Shown: piece after piece, positions 8,553 through 16,789 of the stretch
Position numbering within the stretch: position 1 is the stretch's first letter
Layout: each line of letters starts with the position of its first letter
NCBI RefSeq assembly: GCF_011044975.1
Contig: NZ_JAAKZV010000072.1
Span: 1 to 32,684 of the forward strand
Direction of reading: 5' to 3'
Length of the DNA stretch: 32,684 bases
Source: Streptomyces coryli
GTDB taxonomy: Bacteria; Actinomycetota; Actinomycetes; Streptomycetales; Streptomycetaceae
Translations under genes and position numbers: made by a program
The notes under the pieces: model-generated
Told to the model about the DNA's origin: nothing
What the model saw: the letters and a program-made list of their open reading frames with translations, nothing else
Database searches by the model: none

Positions 8553-9989
8553 TCAGACCGTAATCCCGCCGAGCGCGGCGCCGGTGCCTTCCAGTGCGCC
8601 GCGTCCGTCGTAGGCGGCCCAGGCCGCTGCCAGCCGGTCGACGGCCTCGGTGAGTTCGGCGTCGGACGTCACGAAGTGCAGGCGCAGATACGGGCGGCTG
8701 CCGCCGGCCGCGTCCAGGCAGACGCCCGGCAGCACGCCGACCCCGTGCCGCAGCGCCAGCTGGGCGAAGGCCACCCCGTCGCCGTACGGCAGTCGCACCC
8801 ACACCGTCTGCCCGCCTTGCACCGGCGGGCAGTCCCACTCCGGCAGCCGGCTGGCCAGCAGCTCGCGCAGGTGGTCGTGGCCGTGCCGCAGCTCACGGCG
8901 CCGCCGGGCGAGCAGCGCGTCGAGGCCGGACAGCAGGTCCGTGGCGACGAGTTGGGCGGGCACGTCGGTGCCGAGGTCATGCACCGCCTTCAGCCGCGCC
9001 AGCCGCGTGACCATGGCGGCCGGCGCCCGCACCCAGCCGATCCGCAGCCCGCCCCACACGACCTTGCTGAGCGAGCCGACGCTGATCACCGCGCCGTCGT
9101 CGACATAACCGGCGACCGTCGGCGGCGCCTCACCGGAGAAGGAGAGCTCGGCCGGCACCTCGTCGTCGATGAGCGGCACCCCGGCCCGCGCGGCCGCCGC
9201 CGCGATCCGCCGCCCGACGAGCGGCGGCAGCACGCTCCCGGTCGGGTTCTGGTACACGGAGCCGAGGCAGGCGAGGGCGGGCCGCTCCTCGCTCAACGTC
9301 CGTATCGCCGCCTCCGGATCCACCCCGTCGGGCCCCACCGCCACCGGACGCAGCACCGCACCCGCCTCGCGGAGCAGATCGAGCGTGCCCGGATACGTGG
9401 GCGCCTCGACCAGCACCCGGTCGCCGGGCCCCACGAGCAGCCGGGTCAGCAGCGAAAGGGCCTGCTGGCCACCGGTCGTGACGAGGATCTGCCCGGGATC
9501 GGTCGGCACGCCGCGCGCCGCGTACCGGGCGGCCACGGCGGCACGCAGCCCGTCCAGCCCCGCCGGGTGATAGCCGAGCCCGCGCGCGGGCAGCTCCATC
9601 CGCGCGTACGCCGCCCGCAGTTCGGGCGGTGGCCCGTCGGGGGCGGCGCAGCTGAGCAGGATGACGCCTGCGGGCGGCTGCAGCAGGTGCAGAAAGATCG
9701 GGTTGTCGGTCTCGGCCACATCGCCCGGCACCAGCGCCGCCTCGGCGACCCGGGTCCCGCTCCCCTGCCGCCGGACGATCCGCCCCTCGGCGCGCAGCGT
9801 CCCGTACGCGCCCACCACCGTCGTACGCCCCACGGCCAGCGCCGCGGCGAGCGCCCGCTCCGGTGGCAGCAGCGCACCGGGCCGCAGCCGCCCCTCGTCG
9901 ATCAGCTCCCGGATCCGCCTGGCCAGCAGCAGATACAGCGGCCCCCGGCCCGTCGACCAGAGCCCGAGGGCGCCGACGAGATGGTCCAT
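8553..9989 (-). CDS. MocR-type transcriptional regulator (GntR wHTH + aminotransferase fold)
   Basis: This is a 478-aa two-domain regulator. A GntR winged helix (about 16-83, with LPPERALAAALAVGRTTVVG and the wing RRQGSGTRV) is joined by a linker to a fold-type I aminotransferase domain. The PLP pocket is kept: Asn248 in YQNPTG, Asp275/Asp276 in LIDDEV and Lys309 in SLSK. MocR proteins sense PLP or amino-metabolites and often act on a divergent neighbour, here the Cys/Met PLP enzyme. Start ATG 9989 is preceded by AGGG 7 nt away. ATG 10007 (6 codons longer) has no clear ribosome site but is possible. The three CCAAT/ATTGG sites upstream are the likely operator. Confidence 0.9.
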   Translation of the reverse strand: MDHLVGALGLWSTGRGPLYLLLARRIRELIDEGRLRPGALLPPERALAAALAVGRTTVVGAYGTLRAEGRIVRRQGSGTRVAEAALVPGDVAETDNPIFLHLLQPPAGVILLSCAAPDGPPPELRAAYARMELPARGLGYHPAGLDGLRAAVAARYAARGVPTDPGQILVTTGGQQALSLLTRLLVGPGDRVLVEAPTYPGTLDLLREAGAVLRPVAVGPDGVDPEAAIRTLSEERPALACLGSVYQNPTGSVLPPLVGRRIAAAAARAGVPLIDDEVPAELSFSGEAPPTVAGYVDDGAVISVGSLSKVVWGGLRIGWVRAPAAMVTRLARLKAVHDLGTDVPAQLVATDLLSGLDALLARRRRELRHGHDHLRELLASRLPEWDCPPVQGGQTVWVRLPYGDGVAFAQLALRHGVGVLPGVCLDAAGGSRPYLRLHFVTSDAELTEAVDRLAAAWAAYDGRGALEGTGAALGGITV

Positions 9990-10013
9990 GTCCTCACCCT
10001 GCTCCATGACAAA

Positions 10014-10052
10014 CCAATCTCGCAGAATTGGCTCTGCCCCGGCAATCCAATT
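10014..10052. promoter_or_regulatory. candidate MocR operator, three CCAAT/ATTGG half-sites
   Basis: The divergent region between the regulator and the PLP enzyme contains CCAAT (10014-10018), AATTGG (10026-10031) and CCAATT (10047-10052). The first two form an inverted pair, and the last two form another with wider spacing. Mixed direct and inverted short repeats between a mocR gene and its divergent target are the known layout of MocR operators such as that of PdxR. Binding is inferred. Confidence 0.6.
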
Positions 10053-10070
10053 CCCGGCAGACTCGCGGCC

Positions 10071-11255
10071 ATGGCAACTCACCCCGACACCCGCACCGTC
10101 CACCCGCCCGCTCCCCCGGCCACCGGCAGCACCCCGGTCGGCGTGCCGCTGCACCAGAGCCACGTCTTCTCCTTCGACACCGCGGACCAGATGGCCGCGG
10201 CCTTCCAGGACCCCGACGGCGCCTTCCTCTACAGCCGCTTCGGCAACCCGACCGTCCGCACCCTGGAGCAGGCGATCTCGGACCTGGAGGGCGGCACGGG
10301 CGGCCTCGCCTTCGCCTCCGGCATGGGCGCGATCACCGGCGTGCTGCGCTCGCTGGTCTCCTCCGGCGACCACGTGATCGCGCAGCGCAGCCTGTACGGC
10401 GGCACGTACGCCACCTTCGAGGACCTGGCGGCGCGCTGGGGCGTGACGGTCACGTACGTCTCCGGCACAGACCCCGAGGAGGTACGGGCGGCGCTGACCC
10501 CGCGCACCCGCGTCCTCTACCTGGAGACCATCGCCAACCCCACCACGGCCGTGAGCGACCTCCCGGCCCTCTTCGCGGTGGCGGCGGAGGCCGGCGTGAC
10601 CGGCATCGTCGACAACACCTTCGCGACCCCGCTGCTCTGCCGCCCGCTCGAGCACGGCGCGGACATCGTCATCCACTCGGCGACGAAGTACCTCGGCGGC
10701 CACGCCGACATCCTCGGCGGCGCGGCGGTCTTCCGCGACACCGCGCTCCGCCGCCGGGTGTGGGAACACGTCGTGGAGGAGGGCGCCACCCTGGACCCCT
10801 TCGCGGCCTGGCTGACCCTGCGCGGCATGTCGACCCTGGCCCTGCGCGTACACCGGCAGAGCACCACAGCCCAACTCCTGGCAGAACGCCTGGCCGCACA
10901 CCCGGCCGTCACCCGCGTCCACTACGCGGGTCTGCCGGACCACCCCTCGTACGAGCGCGCCCAGCGCCTGCTGTCGGGCGGCGCAGGCGGCGTCCTGTCC
11001 TTCGACATCGCAGGCGGCCGCGAGGCGGGCCGGACCTTCATCGAGTCGGTACAGCTGGCCCTGCTGAGCCCGTCACTCGGCGACGTAAAAACGCTGGTGA
11101 TGCACCCGGCGAGCACGTCCCACCGCCAACTGGACCGAACCGCCCTGGCCGCAATGGACATCGCCGAGGGCACGATCCGCATCGCGGTCGGCATCGAGCA
11201 CCCGGACGACCTGTGGTCGGACATCGAGCAGGCCCTGGCAAAGGCGGCGGCCTAA
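10071..11255 (+). CDS. Cys/Met-metabolism PLP-dependent enzyme (cystathionine gamma-synthase family)
   Basis: The 394-aa product is a complete member of the trans-sulfuration family: YSR at 54-56 (phosphate and dimer contacts), Tyr109 in SLYGGTY, Asp181 in VDNTFATP, and the PLP-binding Lys206 in SATKYLGGH. The family covers cystathionine gamma-synthase, cystathionine and methionine gamma-lyases and O-acylhomoserine sulfhydrylases. Sequence alone does not settle which, although the SPSLGDVKTLVMHPAS region is typical of gamma-lyase/synthase members. ATG 10071 is the start nearest the conserved N-terminus. It is divergent from a MocR regulator that probably controls it. The gene ends just before a streptomycete repeat with two hairpins. 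Confidence 0.88.
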   Translation: MATHPDTRTVHPPAPPATGSTPVGVPLHQSHVFSFDTADQMAAAFQDPDGAFLYSRFGNPTVRTLEQAISDLEGGTGGLAFASGMGAITGVLRSLVSSGDHVIAQRSLYGGTYATFEDLAARWGVTVTYVSGTDPEEVRAALTPRTRVLYLETIANPTTAVSDLPALFAVAAEAGVTGIVDNTFATPLLCRPLEHGADIVIHSATKYLGGHADILGGAAVFRDTALRRRVWEHVVEEGATLDPFAAWLTLRGMSTLALRVHRQSTTAQLLAERLAAHPAVTRVHYAGLPDHPSYERAQRLLSGGAGGVLSFDIAGGREAGRTFIESVQLALLSPSLGDVKTLVMHPASTSHRQLDRTALAAMDIAEGTIRIAVGIEHPDDLWSDIEQALAKAAA

Positions 11256-11274
11256 GGCGCGAGGGACCACATCC

Positions 11275-11312
11275 CAGCCCGTCCGGCGTTTGAGGACGAG
11301 CGCCGCAGGCGC
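11275..11312. repeat. streptomycete intergenic repeat element
   Basis: The stretch beginning CAGCCCGTCCGGCGTTTGAG and running into GACGAGCGCCGCAGGCGC matches, from memory, a short element found in many copies between genes of Streptomyces chromosomes, usually after stop codons. Here it sits between the converging PLP enzyme and HIT genes. Only one copy is present in the window, so the copy number cannot be shown here. Confidence 0.55.
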
Positions 11313-11333
11313 GATTCCCGCGCGCAGCGCGGG
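11300..11333. terminator. two tandem hairpins between converging genes
   Basis: GCGCC-GCA-GGCGC (11300-11312) is followed by CCCGCGC-GCA-GCGCGGG (11317-11333). Both have GCA loops. They lie between the stops of the plus-strand PLP enzyme and the minus-strand HIT gene, so they can end transcription from both sides. Confidence 0.6.
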
Positions 11334-11348
11334 GCCAGGACCAACCGG

Positions 11349-11909
11349 CTACCCCCGAGGCCACGCCTCGGCAAGCATCCGCCGCGTATCGGCAAGCAGC
11401 TGCGGCAGCACCTTCGTGTGCCCGACCACCGGCATGAAGTTCGTGTCGCCGCCCCACCGCGGCACGATGTGCTGGTGCAGATGCGCGGCGATGCCCGCGC
11501 CCGCCACCGACCCCTGGTTCATGCCGATGTTGAAGCCATGCGCGCCGGAGGCGGACCGGAGCGCGCCCATCGCCTGCTTGGTGAGCTCACCGAGCTCGAC
11601 CGTCTCCTCGGCGGTCAGCTCGGTGTAGTCGGCGACGTGCCGGAACGGGACGATCATCAGGTGCCCGCCGTTGTACGGATACAGGTTCAGCACCGCGTAC
11701 ACGGACTCGCCGCGGGCCACAACCAGCCCGTCCTCATCGGACTTCGCCGGAATCGCACAGAACGGGCAGCCGTCCTCGGCCCCGGGGCCGCTCGGCTTGT
11801 TCTCTCCCTGGATGTACGCCATCCGGTGCGGGGTCCACAGCCGCTGAAACGCGTCCGGGGACCCCACCCCGATCTGCTGCTCCGGCTCGTTGTTCATGCG
11901 GGCCAGCAT
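11349..11909 (-). CDS. HIT-family hydrolase / Ap4A phosphorylase-like
   Basis: This is a 186-aa histidine-triad protein. The catalytic triad is His143-x-His145-x-His147 in AAHLHQHIVPRW. A CPFC pair (48-51) and His91 resemble the zinc site of actinobacterial Ap4A phosphorylases such as Rv2613c, which splits diadenosine tetraphosphate by phosphorolysis. Ap4A is a by-product of aminoacyl-tRNA synthetases, and the gene follows thrS by 4 nt (TGACCATATG), so coupling with thrS makes sense. ATG 11909 is taken as start because it directly follows the thrS stop. ATG 11897 (four codons shorter) is equally possible. Substrate is inferred from family and neighbour. Confidence 0.88.
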   Translation of the reverse strand: MLARMNNEPEQQIGVGSPDAFQRLWTPHRMAYIQGENKPSGPGAEDGCPFCAIPAKSDEDGLVVARGESVYAVLNLYPYNGGHLMIVPFRHVADYTELTAEETVELGELTKQAMGALRSASGAHGFNIGMNQGSVAGAGIAAHLHQHIVPRWGGDTNFMPVVGHTKVLPQLLADTRRMLAEAWPRG

Positions 11910-11913
11910 ATGG

Positions 11914-13896
11914 TCAGACCTGCACGCGGCGCTCCACCGCGTCCACGATCTCCTTGATCGCCTCGGCCTTGGGGATGCCGTTCTTCTGCGTCCCGTCGCG
12001 GTAGCGGAAGGAGACCGCGCCGGCCGCCATGTCGTCGTCGCCAGCGATGATCATGAACGGCACCTTGGCCTTCTGGGCGTTCCTGATCTTCTTCTGCATA
12101 CGGTCGGACGACCCGTCGACCTCGACCCGCAGCCCCTGCTGCTTCGCCTCGGCCGCGAAGTCGTGCAGATACGGCACGTGCTCATCGCCGATCGGGATCC
12201 CGACCGCCTGCACGGGCGCCAGCCACGCAGGGAAGGCCCCGGCGTAGTGCTCCAGCAGCACAGCGAAGAAGCGCTCGATCGACCCGAACAGAGCCCGGTG
12301 GATCATCACCGGACGCTGCCGCGAGCCATCGGCCGCCGTGTACTCGAGGTCGAACCGCTCCGGCAGGTTGAAGTCGACCTGGATCGTGGACATCTGCCAG
12401 GTCCGCCCGATCGCGTCCTTCGCCTGCACGGAGATCTTCGGCCCGTAGAAGGCGGCGCCGCCCGGGTCCATGACCAGCTCGAGCCCCTGCTTCTCGGCGG
12501 CCTTGCGCAGGATCCCGGTGGCTTCCTCCCACACCTCATCCGAACCGATGAACTTCTCCGGGTCCTTGGTGGACAGCTCCAGGTAGAAGTCCTCGAGGCC
12601 GTAGTCGCGCAGCAGGTTGAGCACGAAGGTCAGCAGCGAGTCGAGCTCGTCCGCCATCTGCTCCTTGGTGCAGTAGATGTGCGCGTCGTCCTGGGTGAAG
12701 CCGCGCGCCCGCGTCAGCCCGTGCACGACGCCGGACTTCTCGTACCGGTACACGGTCCCGAACTCGAAGAGCCGCAGCGGCAGTTCGCGGTACGAACGGC
12801 CCCGCGCGTCGAAGATCAGGTTGTGCATAGGGCAGTTCATGGGCTTCAGGTAGTAGTCCGTGCCCTCGTCGAGCTGCATGGGCGGGTACATGCCGTCGGC
12901 GTACCAGTCCAGGTGCCCGGACTTCTCGAAGAGCTTCCCCTTCGTCGCGTGCGGCGTGTAGACGAACTCGTAGCCCGACTCCTCGTGCCGCTTGCGCGAG
13001 TAGTCCTCCATGACCCGGCGGATGATGCCGCCCTTGGGGTGGAAGACCGCCAGGCCCGACCCGATGTCCTCCGGAATCGAGAAGAGGTCGAGCTCGGACC
13101 CGAGCTTCCGGTGATCCCGCTTCTCGGCCTCGGCGAGGAACTCCAGATAGCCCTTCAGCTCGTCCTTCGACGGCCACGCGGTCCCGTAGATCCGCTGCAG
13201 CTGCGGGTTCTTCTCGCTGCCACGCCAGTACGCGGCGGCGGACCGCATCAGCTTGAAGGCCGGAATGAACCGGGTCGTCGGCAGGTGCGGCCCGCGGCAC
13301 AGGTCCTTCCAGCACAGCTCGCCGGTCTTGGCGTCGAGGTTGTCGTAGATCGTCAGCTCGCCGGCCCCGACCTCGGCCGAGGCGCCCTCGGCGGCCTCCG
13401 CGGCAGAGCCCTTCAGCCCGATGAGCTCCAGCTTGTACGGCTCCGCGGCCAGCTCCTCGCGGGCGTCCTCATCGGTGGTCACCCGGCGCGAGAACCGCTG
13501 CCCGCGCTTCTGGATCTCCTGCATCTTCTTCTCGATGCGCTTGAGGTCCTCGGGCGTGAACGGCGTCTCGACGTCGAAGTCGTAGTAAAACCCGTCCTTG
13601 ATGGGCGGCCCGATGCCGAGCTTGGCCTCGGGGAAGAGCTCCTGCACGGCCTGCGCCATCACGTGGGCGGTGGAGTGCCGCAGGATGTTCAGGCCGTCCT
13701 CCGACGAGATCTCGACGGCCTCGACCTCATCGCCGTCGGCGACCTCGTACGCCAGGTCCTTGAGTTCGCCGCCCACCCGGGCGGCGACGATCTTGCGGTC
13801 CCCCTCGAAGAGCTCGGCGGCCGTCGTGCCCGTAGTCACCGTGCGCTCTTCCCGCTCGGCGGAATCGCGGCTGATGGTCACACGGACGTCTGACAC
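11914..13896 (-). CDS. thrS: threonyl-tRNA synthetase
   Basis: The class II synthetase charges tRNA-Thr. The 660-aa protein has a TGS domain (about 1-64), an editing domain with HSTAH (74-78), the catalytic domain and a C-terminal anticodon-binding domain. The zinc ligands Cys355 (MNCPMH), His406 (DDAHIY) and His533 (MIHRAL) are all present. GTG 13896 has AAGGAG about 7 nt upstream. A hairpin lies 25-47 nt before the start (13921-13943). The T-box element seen in Gram-positive bacteria is not apparent. The HIT gene follows in the same transcript. Confidence 0.98.
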   Translation of the reverse strand: MSDVRVTISRDSAEREERTVTTGTTAAELFEGDRKIVAARVGGELKDLAYEVADGDEVEAVEISSEDGLNILRHSTAHVMAQAVQELFPEAKLGIGPPIKDGFYYDFDVETPFTPEDLKRIEKKMQEIQKRGQRFSRRVTTDEDAREELAAEPYKLELIGLKGSAAEAAEGASAEVGAGELTIYDNLDAKTGELCWKDLCRGPHLPTTRFIPAFKLMRSAAAYWRGSEKNPQLQRIYGTAWPSKDELKGYLEFLAEAEKRDHRKLGSELDLFSIPEDIGSGLAVFHPKGGIIRRVMEDYSRKRHEESGYEFVYTPHATKGKLFEKSGHLDWYADGMYPPMQLDEGTDYYLKPMNCPMHNLIFDARGRSYRELPLRLFEFGTVYRYEKSGVVHGLTRARGFTQDDAHIYCTKEQMADELDSLLTFVLNLLRDYGLEDFYLELSTKDPEKFIGSDEVWEEATGILRKAAEKQGLELVMDPGGAAFYGPKISVQAKDAIGRTWQMSTIQVDFNLPERFDLEYTAADGSRQRPVMIHRALFGSIERFFAVLLEHYAGAFPAWLAPVQAVGIPIGDEHVPYLHDFAAEAKQQGLRVEVDGSSDRMQKKIRNAQKAKVPFMIIAGDDDMAAGAVSFRYRDGTQKNGIPKAEAIKEIVDAVERRVQV

Positions 13897-13920
13897 GGGT
13901 GCTCCTTCGGAGGGATTCGT

Positions 13921-13943
13921 CGCGGGCCTCGATCGGGCCCGCG
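13921..13943 (-). terminator. hairpin between OB-like gene and thrS
   Basis: CGCGGGCC and GGCCCGCG form a perfect 8-bp stem with loop TCGATCG. It lies 49 nt after the stop of the upstream minus-strand gene and 25 nt before thrS. It is best read as a terminator that isolates thrS, but it could lie in the thrS leader and act there. Confidence 0.5.
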
Positions 13944-13991
13944 GTGAATCGTACCGAGGCAGCGGGGCGTGGTGCGAAACGCCCGGCGGCG

Positions 13992-15158
13992 TCAGCTGCC
14001 GCAGGCCTCCTCGAAGAAGTCCAGATTCTCGTGCAGCGACTTCAGCGCCCGGTCCCGCTCCGCCTCATCCACTTCCACGGGCACCACCTCCGACACCCCG
14101 GTCACCCGCCGGAACCCGCCGCGGCTCTCCAGCCGCCCGCTCACCCGCACCGGCATCCCGACCAGATGCGCGTGCCCGGCGATCCGGTACGCGTCCTCGC
14201 CGAGGACGCACCGCACCTGCGCCACCTCCGCGCCCGCGATCACCCGCAGCCGCACATCCCCGTCCCCCGCCGCCGACCGGCGCCGCAGCCGCACCACGAC
14301 CCCCGTCACCCGCACCGGATACGACGGCTCGTCCCGCTTGTACCGCTGCCCGGCCCGCCGCAGTACGTCCAGGTCACCGGGCGTGAACTCCACCGGCTCC
14401 GGCCGCTCCGCGAACCCCTCCGGCACCCCGACCGCGGGCGCCCAGGCCACACTCACCCGCGCCCCCTCGGTCCCCCGTACCAGCCCGACCACGGCCCCGG
14501 TCAGCTCCGCACACGCCCCCAGCTCGACGGCCGCGTCGAAGGCCTCCATCCCGCCGGTCGCCCGCGCGTAATCCGCCGCGTCCCGTACGGCATGCAGCGA
14601 CCGCACCAGCACCGCCACCGCGGCCCGCCCCTCGGGCGCCGGTACGAACGCCGTGAGCCGCGCCCCGCCGCACCCGTTCCCGCCTCCGGGTCCGAGTACC
14701 ACCCGCGCCACCTCGTCCGCCGCCCACACCCGGTGCCGCGCCCCGTGATACCCGGCCCGCTCCCGCGCCCCCAGCGCCGCGGCCAGCAGCATCGCCCGGC
14801 CCCCGGCCCGTAACAGCTCCTCGCCCGGCCACCCCGCGCCGGCAGGTGTGTCGCGCTCCCACCGCACCTCGTCGGCCGGCGCGGCGAGCGCGACCAGGAT
14901 GTCCGTCGCCGACGGCACCGCGCTCCGGCCCAGCGCGGTCAGCGCCTCCGCGAGCAGGTCGTCGCAGTCGGGATACGCCCGGTCCGCCGGCACCAGCAGG
15001 CTGATCCCGCCGGGCCCCTCCGCCGGCGGCGTCCACCGCGCGTACCCACGGGCGGCGGCGCCGCCGCGCGAGCGCCAGCCGTGCCGCGCGAGCAGCGCGC
15101 CGAGCACGGCGGGGTCGACCGCGGCCGGGTCCGGCACCAGGCCGGGGAGGGCGCTCAT
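13992..15158 (-). CDS. protein of unknown function with OB-like C-terminal region
   Basis: The 388-aa product is not recognised as a named family. About residues 1-240 are rich in alanine and arginine with no clear motif. Near residues 275-365 the alternating strands ([55 protein letters not shown]) look like a five-stranded OB fold, as in nucleic-acid-binding or accessory domains. That reading is by pattern only. The ATG at 15158 overlaps the stop of the DUF4365 gene (ATGA), so the two proteins are made together and probably work together. The C-terminus ends in [12 protein letters not shown]. Confidence 0.72.
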   Translation of the reverse strand: MSALPGLVPDPAAVDPAVLGALLARHGWRSRGGAAARGYARWTPPAEGPGGISLLVPADRAYPDCDDLLAEALTALGRSAVPSATDILVALAAPADEVRWERDTPAGAGWPGEELLRAGGRAMLLAAALGARERAGYHGARHRVWAADEVARVVLGPGGGNGCGGARLTAFVPAPEGRAAVAVLVRSLHAVRDAADYARATGGMEAFDAAVELGACAELTGAVVGLVRGTEGARVSVAWAPAVGVPEGFAERPEPVEFTPGDLDVLRRAGQRYKRDEPSYPVRVTGVVVRLRRRSAAGDGDVRLRVIAGAEVAQVRCVLGEDAYRIAGHAHLVGMPVRVSGRLESRGGFRRVTGVSEVVPVEVDEAERDRALKSLHENLDFFEEACGS

Positions 15159-15721
15159 GGCTTTCCCCCGCGCCCGACCCGCGTCATGATCTCGCACAGC
15201 GCCCGGTCGTCGAAGATCCGGTTCACCGGGACTCGCACGTTCGTACGGTTGCGCCCCGTGACCGGATGCCCGGCCAGATTGACCCAGTAGCAGCAGTGCC
15301 GCAGCTCCAGCCGGTCATGCCCGGCCCGTAACCATTCCTCCTGCGTACGCGGCACGAGCATCACCACCAGGATCTTGTGCACGCTCACCGGCGTGCGCGC
15401 CAGCTTCGTCAGGTGCGCGTTGTCGAGGGTGAACGAGAACGGCTTGCCCGCTGCCCGCGGCGGCACCTGGTAGGTGCATTTGAGCTGCACCTTGATGGTG
15501 ACCTCGTCATCGACCGCATGGCCGGGGGCGCTGTGGCTGACGTGCCAGTCGATCCCGTTGTCGGGAAAGGGCTGGGCCAGCGAGCAGCCGGCCGCGGCTG
15601 CCACCGCGTGCAGGTAACCGACCTGCATCGTCTCCATACATGCCGTGGTGGCGAGGCTTCCGCGCAGCGATGCGTACCGCTCGGACAGCAGCCCGCCGGG
15701 TTCCGGCTGCGCCAGCGCCAT
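15155..15721 (-). CDS. DUF4365-type protein, PD-(D/E)xK nuclease-like
   Basis: The 188-aa protein fits DUF4365, a family placed with PD-(D/E)xK nucleases. The core is Asp58 in GIDWHV, then Gln79-Leu-Lys81 in KVQLKCT, giving a D...QxK active-site pattern. Glu30 may be the helix acidic residue. Start ATG 15721 is chosen over ATG 15811 because GGAAGG lies upstream, and a TAGAGT -10-like box (15764-15759) would start the transcript near 15752, inside the longer version. It overlaps the OB-like gene by 4 bp. DUF4365 domains occur both alone and in presumed defence genes. No target can be assigned here. Confidence 0.78.
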   Translation of the reverse strand: MALAQPEPGGLLSERYASLRGSLATTACMETMQVGYLHAVAAAAGCSLAQPFPDNGIDWHVSHSAPGHAVDDEVTIKVQLKCTYQVPPRAAGKPFSFTLDNAHLTKLARTPVSVHKILVVMLVPRTQEEWLRAGHDRLELRHCCYWVNLAGHPVTGRNRTNVRVPVNRIFDDRALCEIMTRVGRGGKP

Positions 15722-15888
15722 CGCTGCGACTGCCTTCCGGGGTGTGCCAGTTCGAACAACTCTATTGAGGTTGTGACCGCAGCAACTGCCGCCCAAACAG
15801 CATCCGTTCACGGAGCGTACTCAGCGGGTATCACACGGTGGTACGGACACGAACACATCAACTCGCTTATGAACGCAGGGAGTCCACC

Positions 15889-16626
15889 GTGCAGAAGGTC
15901 GCACTCTGGCACGAGGGCGCACTCGCAGCATTCGACACCGAAACCACGGGCATAGACGTCGAGAACGACCGCATCGTGTCCGCCGCGCTCGTCGTGCAGA
16001 CCCACGCCAACGCCGCCCCGCGCACCACGTCCTGGCTGGTCTCACCAGGCATCGAGGTGCCGGCGGCCGCTACCGCGATACACGGCCTGTCCAATCTCCA
16101 TCTGCAGCAGTTCGGCCGCTGGCCGGCGCCGGTGATGGAGGAGGTCGGCCGCGCGCTGGCCGCCCAGAGCGCGGCGGGCGTGCCGCTGGTCATCATGAAC
16201 GCGCCGTTCGATCTGACCATCCTGGACCGCGAATTGCGCCGCCATCGCGCCTCGTCGCTCAACGCCTACCTGGGCTCGGCGCCACTGTGCGTGCTCGACC
16301 CGTACGTCATGGACAAGCATCTGGACCGCTACCGCAAGGGCCGCCGCACGCTCGGCGACCTGTGCGCGCACTACGGGGTCGAGCTGTCCGAGGCGCACGA
16401 GGCGGCGGCGGACGCGCGCGCGGCGCTGCAGCTGGTACGGGCGATCGGCCGGCAGTACACGGAGCGGCTCGGCGAGATGACGGCGGCGGAGCTGCACGCC
16501 CGCCAGGCGATCTGGCACGCGGCCCAGGCCCGCGGCCTGCAGTCCTGGTTCACCCGCACCGGCTCGACGGAGACCTGCGATCCGGCGTGGCCGCTGCGTA
16601 CGGGCGGCTTGGCGGACGCGGCGTAA
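15889..16626 (+). CDS. DEDDh 3'-5' exonuclease (DnaQ-like)
   Basis: This is a 245-aa single-domain exonuclease. All five active-site residues are visible: Asp16 and Glu18 in FDTETTG, Asp108 in NAPFDLTILD, and His170 and Asp175 in AHEAAADARAAL. This is the epsilon-subunit type that removes nucleotides from 3' ends with two metal ions. It lacks helicase or BRCT additions, so it may serve in repair, proofreading or RNA trimming. GTG 15889 is supported by GGGAG (15878-15882), 6 nt upstream. It is divergent from the DUF4365 gene across 167 bp of lower GC that should hold both promoters. Confidence 0.9.
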   Translation: MQKVALWHEGALAAFDTETTGIDVENDRIVSAALVVQTHANAAPRTTSWLVSPGIEVPAAATAIHGLSNLHLQQFGRWPAPVMEEVGRALAAQSAAGVPLVIMNAPFDLTILDRELRRHRASSLNAYLGSAPLCVLDPYVMDKHLDRYRKGRRTLGDLCAHYGVELSEAHEAAADARAALQLVRAIGRQYTERLGEMTAAELHARQAIWHAAQARGLQSWFTRTGSTETCDPAWPLRTGGLADAA

Positions 16627-16647
16627 AGACCGCTCCGAACAGCAAAA

Positions 16648-16665
16648 AGGGCCCTTTCGGGCCCT
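16648..16665 (-). terminator. canonical rho-independent terminator of tRNA-Val(CAC) copy 1
   Basis: On the minus strand AGGGCCC-GAAA-GGGCCCT is followed directly by TTTTT, a textbook intrinsic terminator 10 nt beyond the tRNA 3' end. It can also stop the converging exonuclease transcript. Confidence 0.85.
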
Positions 16666-16675
16666 CTGCCAAGGG

Positions 16676-16747
16676 TGGGCGATACTGGGTTCGAACCAGT
16701 GACCTCTTCGGTGTGAACGAAGCGCTCTCCCACTGAGCTAATCGCCC
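16676..16747 (-). tRNA. tRNA-Val (anticodon CAC), copy 1
   Basis: The 72-nt cloverleaf has a 7-bp acceptor stem GGGCGAT/ATCGCCC, anticodon loop TTCACAC reading GUG codons, T-arm with GGTTCGAACC and discriminator A. CCA is not encoded. It has its own promoter upstream (16752-16789) and a T-run terminator. It differs from copy 2 only in the D-loop (GTGGGA versus CGGAAG). Confidence 0.97.
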
Positions 16748-16751
16748 TCGG

Positions 16752-16789
16752 CGACCTGAACAATACAGGTCGTGGGGCCCGAGGTTCAA
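16752..16789 (-). promoter_or_regulatory. promoter of tRNA-Val(CAC) copy 1 with inverted repeat over -10
   Basis: TTGAAC (16789-16784) and TATTGT (16765-16760) are 18 nt apart, a good HrdB-type promoter. The -35 overlaps the TGA of the SRPBCC gene. The -10 sits in the spacer of a 7-bp inverted repeat, CGACCTG/CAGGTCG (16752-16772). Transcription would begin 5-6 nt before the tRNA. Confidence 0.65.

Noticed and set aside
13897-13991. T-box riboswitch upstream of thrS
   Set aside because: The region is only 95 bp, has one simple hairpin and no T-box core. Streptomycetes usually lack a T-box at thrS.
15750-15770. Possible LexA/SOS box near TTCGAAC between the DUF4365 and exonuclease genes
   Set aside because: The actinobacterial box needs CGAAC-n4-GTTCG. 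Only the first half is present and the second half is absent.
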